Source of the DNA: an uncultured Erysipelotrichaceae bacterium
Lineage (GTDB): Bacteria > Bacillota_I > Bacilli_A > Erysipelotrichales > Erysipelotrichaceae
Reading direction: 5' to 3'
DNA length: 6,254 bases
Assembly (NCBI GenBank): GCA_900314345.1
Contig: OMUX01000235.1
Span: forward strand, 1-6,254
Shown here: positions 1 through 5,368 of the stretch, piece after piece
Layout of the letters: each line of letters begins with the position of its first letter
How positions within the stretch are numbered: position 1 is the stretch's first letter
Notes under the pieces: generated by a model
Told to the model about the DNA's origin: nothing
The model's database searches: none
Seen by the model: only the letters and a program-made list of their open reading frames with translations
Translations under genes and position numbers: made by a program

Positions 1-25
1 ATCGGCTGAAAGCATCAATGATTTC

Positions 26-80
26 TGCATGGCCGCCTCTCATCCCACACCTGAAGGAGTGGGCTTTCCCGGCGGGGTTT
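26..80 (+). repeat. Two-tier hairpin, possible IS200/IS605 (TnpB) right-end remnant
   Basis: An outer stem CCGCC (33-37) / GGCGG (71-75) encloses an inner stem CCCAC (44-48) / GTGGG (59-63). The inner stem continues, after an A-A mismatch, as CC/GG around a TGAA tetraloop (52-55). The arrangement CAT-CCCAC-loop-GTGGG-CTTTC inside a second G/C arm resembles the hairpin that commonly follows tnpB at the right end of IS200/IS605-type elements. The downstream T run is poor (CTTTCCC), so it is not a textbook terminator. No transposase sequence is visible because the window begins here. An ordinary terminator or repeat hairpin is the main alternative. Confidence 0.35.
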
Positions 81-163
81 CTGTAAAATTGCAAAACAAG
101 TGTTTTCATTTACATGTTTTTCTGCAGCATGCAGGACATTTCTTTTATTTCGCCCGGATTCCG

Positions 164-256
164 CTTCTGCAGGAAATATAATGATTCCCATGAATGAGTA
201 TCCTGCAAAAGCAGAAGAGGCACTCAGACAGGCAAGGACTGCATCACCCTCATTCA
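164..256 (+). other. Gene-free leader region upstream of ppk2 with inverted repeats
   Basis: The first 355 bases contain no credible gene. This part carries several inverted repeats. TGAATGAG (191-198) pairs perfectly with CTCATTCA (249-256). Inside it, CTGC (203-206) and GCAG (211-214) close an AAAA loop. A competing pairing joins CTTCTGC (164-170) to GCAGAAG (211-217). A TATAAT box sits at 177-182, without a recognisable -35. If transcription starts just after it, these elements would form a structured leader of about 165 bases in front of ppk2. No known riboswitch class was recognised. Confidence 0.3.
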
Positions 257-313
257 CCGCAAATCAGACCTGAACAATCACTGAATTCTTCACGAACCCG
301 ATGAAAACCAATG

Positions 314-329
314 TAAAATCCATTATGAT
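314..329 (+). promoter_or_regulatory. Possible -10 boxes of the ppk2 promoter
   Basis: Two near-consensus -10 hexamers lie close before the gene: TAAAAT (314-319) and TATGAT (324-329), each one mismatch from TATAAT. Neither has a good -35; TTCACG at 289-294 lies 19 bases before the first. Either would give a short leader containing the Shine-Dalgarno. The TATAAT at 177-182 is a competing upstream candidate. Confidence 0.3.
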
Positions 330-340
330 GTGATCAGAGA

Positions 341-347
341 AAGAAGG
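341..347 (+). promoter_or_regulatory. Shine-Dalgarno of ppk2, deciding the start
   Basis: AAGAAGG lies 8 bases before the ATG at 356. An in-frame TTG at 350 also opens the frame, but it is only 2 bases from this site, too close for initiation. The ATG at 356 is therefore the likely start. The site lies in the loop between two copies of TGATCA (331-336 and 351-356). Confidence 0.7.
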
Positions 348-355
348 CATTGATC

Positions 356-1426
356 ATGTTTGGCAAATACATCTATGACGGAACGAAGAAATTCCGTATT
401 TCCGAAGTATCCACAGACGAAACATCATTATGCAAGGACAAGGACGAAGCCCTGAAGAAGCTCGATGAAAACAACAGGAAGATCGATGAACTTCAGGCAA
501 GGCTCTACGCCGACAAGAAGGAAGGTGTCATCTTCCTGTTCCAGGCCATGGACGCAGCCGGCAAGGACGGCACGATCCGTGCTGTCCTCTCCTGCCTGTC
601 TCCCCATGGCGTGCACGAAGCAGCCTTCAAATCCCCCAGCTCCAGTGAACTGGCCCATGATTTCCTCTGGCGCATTGAACAGCAGGTTCCTGCCAAGGGA
701 GACATTGCCATCTTCAACCGTTCCCAGTATGAAGATGTCCTGATCGGCAGGGTGAAGAAGCTCTATGAATCACAGGCCAACGCTAAGCGCATTGATCTGG
801 ACCATGTCATTGAAAACAGATATGAAGACATCCGGAACTTTGAGACATACCTGTGGCACAACAACGTGCGCACTGTGAAGATCTTCCTGAATGTCTCCAG
901 GGATGAACAGGCAAGAAGATTCCTGTCCCGCATTGAAGAGCCGGAGAAGAACTGGAAGTTCTCCGAATCCGACTGGCAGGAAAGACAATACTGGGATGCC
1001 TACATGGAAGCCTTTGAGGAAGCCATCAACCACACCTCCACGAAGACTGCTCCATGGTATGTCGTGCCGGCAGACCACAAGTGGTACATGCGCTATGTTG
1101 TTTCTGAGATCATCCTGCATACCCTGGAAGACATGGATCCGCAGTATCCGGTCGTCACGGAAGAACGCCTTGCCCAGTTCAATGAACTGAAGAAGGAAAT
1201 CCAGGCGGATCTTGGCATTCAGCCGGAAGAAAAACCGGCAGAAAAGAAGGACAGGAAGAAAAAAGAGAAGAAGTCCGAAAAGCCGAGGAAGGAAAAGGCA
1301 GCCGGTAAGAAAAAGGACAAAGCCGCAAAGAAGTCTAAACCGGAAGCTATTGAAAAAAAGAAGGACAAGAAGAAAAAGAAGTCCAAGGATGATGAAGGAA
1401 AGCTCGTAACCATCGCCAGCGACTAA
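356..1426 (+). CDS. ppk2: Class III polyphosphate kinase 2 (polyP:nucleotide phosphotransferase) with lysine-rich tail
   Basis: The 356-residue cytosolic protein belongs to the PPK2 family, which moves phosphate from polyphosphate to nucleotides. A P-loop is visible at residues 63-72 (QAMDAAGKDG, with D66 and K70). A Walker B-like FNRSQYEDV lies at 120-128, and an arginine-rich lid region follows near 182-192. The core is one PPK2 domain (about 1-285). Motifs such as FKSPSSSELAHDFLWR (91-106) and the spacing match class III enzymes, which act on both NMP and NDP; this class call is inference from resemblance. Residues 291-350 form a tail with 28 lysines in 60 residues plus Glu, Asp, Ser and Ala. 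It looks disordered and lies outside the catalytic fold. The start is the ATG at 356, supported by AAGAAGG 8 bases upstream. The gene converges on the ppk1/nucleoside kinase operon and appears to be a single transcription unit. Confidence 0.93.
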   Translation: MFGKYIYDGTKKFRISEVSTDETSLCKDKDEALKKLDENNRKIDELQARLYADKKEGVIFLFQAMDAAGKDGTIRAVLSCLSPHGVHEAAFKSPSSSELAHDFLWRIEQQVPAKGDIAIFNRSQYEDVLIGRVKKLYESQANAKRIDLDHVIENRYEDIRNFETYLWHNNVRTVKIFLNVSRDEQARRFLSRIEEPEKNWKFSESDWQERQYWDAYMEAFEEAINHTSTKTAPWYVVPADHKWYMRYVVSEIILHTLEDMDPQYPVVTEERLAQFNELKKEIQADLGIQPEEKPAEKKDRKKKEKKSEKPRKEKAAGKKKDKAAKKSKPEAIEKKKDKKKKKSKDDEGKLVTIASD

Positions 1427-1429
1427 GAC

Positions 1430-1465
1430 ACACAGCCTGTGCAATTGATGCACAGGCTGTGTTTT
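1430..1465 (+). terminator. Intrinsic terminator between convergent genes
   Basis: A perfect inverted repeat pairs 1430-1442 (ACACAGCCTGTGC) with 1450-1462. One further A-T pair gives a 14-bp stem around a 5-base loop. TTTT follows at 1462-1465 on the plus strand, so it should end ppk2 transcription. It begins 3 bases after the ppk2 stop. On the minus strand the same hairpin lies just beyond the nucleoside kinase stop, but the sequence after it has no T run. Termination in that direction may be weaker or rely on the hairpin mainly for mRNA stability. Confidence 0.85.
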
Positions 1466-1468
1466 GGG

Positions 1469-3130
1469 TTAATGGACAATGACGCTGCCGCCGATGAATT
1501 CCCGCAGGATGGAGTTGTTGGGAATGATGGAGTCATCCTCCATGGTACGGAAGAACTGCAGGAATCTGAGCAGTCTTTGTGCCTCGGCATATTCCGGACG
1601 GCTGTCATCAATGGCTTCCAGCTGCGGCTGTGCGTACTTCTTCAGTACGGAAAGTTCATACAGGCTGGAGGAATTGAAGAACACATCCGCATTGCCGTTG
1701 TACGGGAAGATGTTGTTGTCCTCGCCATGCTTCACCTTCGACCACATATCAATCGTCGCCGCCGCATCCAGGTTCCGGAACCGGGCATCACGCACGATCC
1801 TTCTGAGCATCCTGGCATCCGTTGTCGGAATGCGGTTATGCATGTCTATGTTGAGCTGCGTCAGCGGCGAGATGTAGATCAGGAATTTCTGTTCCTTGGG
1901 AACATACGGTGTCAATGCCGGATTCAGGCAATGCAGTCCTTCAATCACCACCGGCTGTGAATCAGCGATGCTTGTGATCCTTTCCCCGTATACCTTCTTC
2001 CCGGAAGGAAAATCAAATCGCGGAAGATCCACTTTCTTTCCTGAAAGCAATGCATTCATCTGCGTATTGAAAAGATCAATATCCAACGCAGCCAGTCCTT
2101 CAAAATCCTTCTTCCCGTCCGGTCCCACCGGTGTCTCATCCCGTTCCAGGAAGTAGTCATCCGTGCCAAGATACAGCGGTCTTAAGCCTGCCACCCTGAG
2201 CTGGATGCACAGACGCTTGGCAAATGTTGTCTTGCCGGAGGAAGAAGGACCGGCAATGAGCACAATCCTCTTTCCCGAAGCATGGATCATCTCGGCAATC
2301 TCAGCGATCTTCTTTTCATGCAGGGCTTCTGAAAGAAGCACAAGATCATTGATCTCCCCGTCCGCGATCATCTCATTCAGATCTGCCGCATAGTTGACAC
2401 CCATGATACGGTCCCATCTGGTTGCTTCGGAAAAGGCACCGTACAGCAGCGGTTGCTCGGCAAACGGAGGCACTTCATCCGGCTTGGAAGGATGCGGGAA
2501 CCTCAGCAATACACCGTTCTTGTATCTCCTGACTTCAAACAGCTTCAGATAGGAAGTATCCGGCACCAGCTCCTCATAGGAGATTTCCTCTTCATCCAGA
2601 AGCCGGAACAGCTTCGCTTCCCTGAGATCCGGTGCATACTCTGCCAGATGTTCCTGATCCAGACGCTTGTGTACACGGGCAAAAGCCGTGAATTCCTCAC
2701 GGCTCAGCTTCTGTTCTTCAAACGGAAAATCATCCGCGGAAAGATCATGCATGCGCTGTTCAATCCTGGCACATGCCTCAGGCGTGACGTTGTTCTTCCG
2801 GATGATCGTGAAGATGCCCTTGGACAAGGAATTGTTGAAAACGATCTGCACGTCCTTGCCAAGCACATCATGCACTGCCTTGAGATACAGCATCTTCAGG
2901 GAAGCCTGGTATACCATGTTGGCTTCACTGCTTCTCAAGTCCAGCAGCTCCAGCATGCAGTCTTCATGAATCTCCATGCTCAGCCGGCAGGAATGCCGGT
3001 TGACTCTCGCTGTCAGGATCTCATACGGCAGCTCTGACTGCACACTGTCCGCAATATCCTTGATCCTCACAGTTCCTGAATAATAACGGTGACGGATCTT
3101 TCCATCGGGTGTGTGCAGTTCAATCTTCAT
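1469..3130 (-). CDS. TGS/SAD-like domain nucleoside (uridine) kinase
   Basis: This 553-residue soluble protein joins a threonyl-tRNA-synthetase-like N-terminus to a C-terminal P-loop kinase of the uridine kinase/phosphoribulokinase family. Residues 1 to about 65 look like a TGS domain. Residues about 72-210 follow the synthetase second additional domain (SAD), ending in a YLKLFEVRRYKNGVLLRFP stretch (194-212). The kinase carries Walker A GPSSSGKTT (294-302), a TDDYF motif (323-327) that resembles the substrate-site region of uridine kinases, a PVVIEGLHCL strand (393-402), and a basic lid MLRRIVRDARFR (441-452). The likely reaction is ATP- or GTP-dependent phosphorylation of a pyrimidine nucleoside; the exact substrate is not visible. 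The ATG at 3130 has GAAGGGA at a good distance and lies one base after the ppk1 stop, so the two genes are probably co-transcribed and translationally coupled. The SAD-like part lacks the usual zinc ligands. Confidence 0.85.
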   Translation of the reverse strand: MKIELHTPDGKIRHRYYSGTVRIKDIADSVQSELPYEILTARVNRHSCRLSMEIHEDCMLELLDLRSSEANMVYQASLKMLYLKAVHDVLGKDVQIVFNNSLSKGIFTIIRKNNVTPEACARIEQRMHDLSADDFPFEEQKLSREEFTAFARVHKRLDQEHLAEYAPDLREAKLFRLLDEEEISYEELVPDTSYLKLFEVRRYKNGVLLRFPHPSKPDEVPPFAEQPLLYGAFSEATRWDRIMGVNYAADLNEMIADGEINDLVLLSEALHEKKIAEIAEMIHASGKRIVLIAGPSSSGKTTFAKRLCIQLRVAGLRPLYLGTDDYFLERDETPVGPDGKKDFEGLAALDIDLFNTQMNALLSGKKVDLPRFDFPSGKKVYGERITSIADSQPVVIEGLHCLNPALTPYVPKEQKFLIYISPLTQLNIDMHNRIPTTDARMLRRIVRDARFRNLDAAATIDMWSKVKHGEDNNIFPYNGNADVFFNSSSLYELSVLKKYAQPQLEAIDDSRPEYAEAQRLLRFLQFFRTMEDDSIIPNNSILREFIGGSVIVH

Positions 3131-3131
3131 G

Positions 3132-5264
3132 TTATTTTCCCTTCTTCTTCAGCTTTGTACGGAAGACCTTTGCGCCTTCCGTATTATGTGCGTTCCTGCG
3201 CAGCGTCTGGGTGGATGCCGTTGTTGTGCGCATCAACTCTTCCTGACAGTTGATTTCCTTCTCTCCTGCCGGGATCTTTGCATACTTGCCATCGCTGTTC
3301 AGAACCCTTGCCTTGGTATTGTCCGCAAGGCACAGATCCACATAGTCATTCAGCTTCTTCCGGATCGTACGGTCCATGATCGGAACGGCGATCTCTACTC
3401 TGCGCTCCGTGTTCCTGGTCATGAAATCCGCAGAAGAGATGTACATCTTCTCTTCCTTGCCTTTGCCGAAGATATAGATTCTGGAGTGTTCCAGGTATCT
3501 GCCCACAATGGAACGGACATGGAGATTGTCCGTGGCATCCGGAATATCCGGCAGAATGCAGCAGATGCCGCGCACGATCATATCAACCTGCACACCGGCA
3601 TTGCTTGCCTCATGGATCTTTTCGATGATGTCCTCATCCGTAATGGAGTTGAGCTTCAGGACAATCCTTCCCTCGCTTCCCTTGGCAATCTGCTCTTCCA
3701 TGAGACGGATCACCGTGGACTTCAGGGAAATCGGAGACACCAGAAGATATCGGTATGAACCGTCCAGTCTTCCGATCATCATGTTCTGGAAGAAGCTCAC
3801 TGCATCTGCTGTGATGCCCTTCCTTGCGGTAAGGTATGCAAGATCAGTATAGCTCTTTGCCGTGTTTTCGTTGAAGTTTCCGGTGGCGATCAGCACCACA
3901 TTCTGCATCTTTCCGCCCTTCATGCGGGTGATCAGGCAGATCTTGGAATGCACCTTGTAGTCTTCAAAGCCATACATGACATTACAGCCGGCATCCTGCA
4001 GACGCTCACTGTAGTCGATGTTGTTCTGTTCATCAAAGCGTGCCTTCAGCTCAATGAGCACATCCACTTCCTTGCCGTTCTCAGCTGCACGGCAAAGGTA
4101 ATCCACCAGCCTTGCATGGCTTGCCAGACGATAGATCGTAATCTTGATGCTGGTGACATCCGGATCAGAAGCAGACTCCTTGACTAACTGCACAAAGGAA
4201 TCCATGGACTGATACGGATAGCTCAGCAGCACATCCTTCTTCAGGATCTGATCATACAATGGCTTTTCATAGTCCAGATCCGTGGACAGCTTCGGTGTAT
4301 ACGGTGCATAGAGAAGCGAAGCAGCCTTCTCTGCATCAAGCAGGGAAGACAGAGAAAACATGAACTTCCTGTCCAGCGGAAGACCGGATACATACACCAT
4401 GGAATCACTCAGCTTCAGGGAATCATACAGATACTTCCGGAATTCCGGTGTGATCTTCTTCGAGCACTCAATGCGCACCGGATTGGTACGCTTGCGCTTC
4501 CTGAGCATGGCAAGCATCTTCTCACGGTAGTCCATGACATCATCAAGCGTATCATCATCCACATCCACATCGGCATTGCGGATGATGTAGAACTTCATGC
4601 GGTCCCCGATGGATGCGCCACGGAACACGCTCTCCATGTTGGCAAGCACAAGGTCCTCCATGTGCACAAAGCGCACATCTCCCTTTTTCTCCGGAAGCTT
4701 GACGATCTTCGGGAGGCTTGCCGGGATCGGCACCACAGCCAGCACCTGGTTTCCCTTGTACTTCATGATGCCGGAGGCATAGATGACACCGGACTGCAGG
4801 TTGGGCATCGGATGATGAGAATCCACGATCTGCGCACCAAGCAGCGGTTCCACTGCATCACGGAACACACGCTTGAGATACTTCTGCTCATCCTTTGTGC
4901 AGTCCTTGGGATCCAGTTCAACAAGCCCGCTCTTCTTCAGTTCCCCGCGCAGTTCATTCCAGTATTCATCACGCTTGCGGCACAGCCTGTTGGCCATGGC
5001 ATAGATCTTCTTCAGCTGACCGTCCGGCGTCAGTCCTGACTTGTTGTCCACAAAGTCCGGCTTGACCTTCTTCATTTCCGTCAATGATCCCACACGGACA
5101 CTGAAGAACTCATCCAGATTCGATGAGAAGATGCTGACAAACTTCACCCGTTCCAGCACCGGAACGTTCTTGTCCCTCGACTCATTCAGACAACGCTCAT
5201 CAAAACGGAGCCATGACAGTTCACGGTTCTGTGTATAACCCTCTTTGTACAAACCTTTCTGCAT
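3132..5264 (-). CDS. ppk1: Polyphosphate kinase 1
   Basis: PPK1 reversibly polymerises the terminal phosphate of ATP into inorganic polyphosphate through a phosphohistidine. The 710-residue product (E. coli PPK1 is 688) shows the family order: N domain with RELSWLRFDER (14-24) and SSNLDEFF (47-54), head domain, then two phospholipase-D-like domains. Key residues seen are R379 in TIYRLA, R409 in LKARFDE, the autophosphorylated-type histidine H439 in YKVHSK, and H593 in YLEHSR. The position of the second E. coli histidine (HIGTGNF) is leucine here (L458 in VLIATGNF). The ATG at 5264 is chosen because GAGGTGG precedes it by 9 bases and it gives the family's normal N-terminal length. The upstream in-frame ATG at 5288 and TTG at 5309 lack a ribosome site, and a TATAAT overlaps 5288. 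First gene of an operon with the nucleoside kinase. The C-terminus ends in a basic LKKKGK. Confidence 0.95.
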   Translation of the reverse strand: MQKGLYKEGYTQNRELSWLRFDERCLNESRDKNVPVLERVKFVSIFSSNLDEFFSVRVGSLTEMKKVKPDFVDNKSGLTPDGQLKKIYAMANRLCRKRDEYWNELRGELKKSGLVELDPKDCTKDEQKYLKRVFRDAVEPLLGAQIVDSHHPMPNLQSGVIYASGIMKYKGNQVLAVVPIPASLPKIVKLPEKKGDVRFVHMEDLVLANMESVFRGASIGDRMKFYIIRNADVDVDDDTLDDVMDYREKMLAMLRKRKRTNPVRIECSKKITPEFRKYLYDSLKLSDSMVYVSGLPLDRKFMFSLSSLLDAEKAASLLYAPYTPKLSTDLDYEKPLYDQILKKDVLLSYPYQSMDSFVQLVKESASDPDVTSIKITIYRLASHARLVDYLCRAAENGKEVDVLIELKARFDEQNNIDYSERLQDAGCNVMYGFEDYKVHSKICLITRMKGGKMQNVVLIATGNFNENTAKSYTDLAYLTARKGITADAVSFFQNMMIGRLDGSYRYLLVSPISLKSTVIRLMEEQIAKGSEGRIVLKLNSITDEDIIEKIHEASNAGVQVDMIVRGICCILPDIPDATDNLHVRSIVGRYLEHSRIYIFGKGKEEKMYISSADFMTRNTERRVEIAVPIMDRTIRKKLNDYVDLCLADNTKARVLNSDGKYAKIPAGEKEINCQEELMRTTTASTQTLRRNAHNTEGAKVFRTKLKKKGK
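3138..3144 (-). promoter_or_regulatory. Shine-Dalgarno of the nucleoside kinase inside the ppk1 3' end
   Basis: On the minus strand GAAGGGA ends 7 bases before the ATG at 3130. It lies entirely within the last lysine/glycine codons of ppk1. Ribosomes finishing ppk1 therefore pass directly over the next gene's initiation site, which favours re-initiation or coupling. Confidence 0.7.
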
Positions 5265-5273
5265 ATAATCAGT

Positions 5274-5280
5274 CCACCTC
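5274..5280 (-). promoter_or_regulatory. ppk1: Shine-Dalgarno of ppk1, deciding the start
   Basis: GAGGTGG on the minus strand lies 9 bases upstream of the ATG at 5264. It is the only good ribosome site near the possible starts of this gene and supports the shorter, 710-residue protein. Confidence 0.75.
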
Positions 5281-5286
5281 GTTTTC

Positions 5287-5292
5287 ATTATA
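5287..5292 (-). promoter_or_regulatory. Probable -10 box of the ppk1 operon
   Basis: A perfect TATAAT on the minus strand lies just upstream of the Shine-Dalgarno. A TTGACG is present upstream but only 11 bases away, too close to act as its -35; the properly spaced hexamer is poor. Transcription would begin near 5280, giving a very short leader of roughly 16 bases and ruling out the longer start codons. Confidence 0.45.
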
Positions 5293-5310
5293 TTGCAGGA
5301 AACCGTCAAT

Positions 5311-5349
5311 GCATGTTAAATCACCGTTAACCCGCATGAACAGTGCATG
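5311..5349. repeat. Three phased GCATG repeats and a GTTAA inverted repeat between divergent promoters
   Basis: GCATG occurs at 5311-5315, 5334-5338 and 5345-5349, with spacings of 23 and 11 bases, close to whole helical turns. GTTAA (5315-5319) and TTAAC (5327-5331) form an inverted repeat with a 7-base spacer. The middle GCATG occupies the -35 position of the transporter promoter. These may be operator sites, but each element is short. Confidence 0.3.
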
Positions 5350-5352
5350 TGA

Positions 5353-5361
5353 TGCTATAAT
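5353..5361 (+). promoter_or_regulatory. Extended -10 promoter of the MATE transporter gene
   Basis: TGCTATAAT is a perfect extended -10 (TGnTATAAT). No good -35 is present 16-18 bases upstream, which this promoter type tolerates. The expected transcription start is near 5368, immediately before the ATG at 5369. Confidence 0.55.
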
Positions 5362-5368
5362 GACGCCA

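Noticed and set aside
93..106. AAAACA-AG-TGTTTT palindrome as a terminator or operator
   Set aside because: Arms are A/T only and the loop is two bases; too weak for an RNA terminator and too common in AT-rich spacer to call an operator.
123..135. CTGCA-GCA-TGCAG inverted repeat
   Set aside because: Only 5-base arms with no related copies or promoter context; likely chance.
15..257. 80-codon minus-strand reading frame left of ppk2
   Set aside because: No family resemblance, weak ribosome site, and it runs through the nested hairpin and the inverted repeats; most likely chance.
770..1453. 227-codon minus-strand frame opposite ppk2, rich in Leu/Phe and looking like a membrane protein
   Set aside because: The hydrophobic stretches are the complement of the lysine codons of the PPK2 tail, and it crosses the terminator; a shadow of ppk2.
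3111..3758. 215-codon plus-strand frame opposite the 3' end of ppk1
   Set aside because: Fully antisense to a well-conserved part of PPK1, no recognisable domain and no ribosome site; a shadow.
5296..5308. TTGACG on the minus strand as -35 of ppk1
   Set aside because: Spacing to the TATAAT at 5292-5287 is 11 bases, well short of the usual 16-18.
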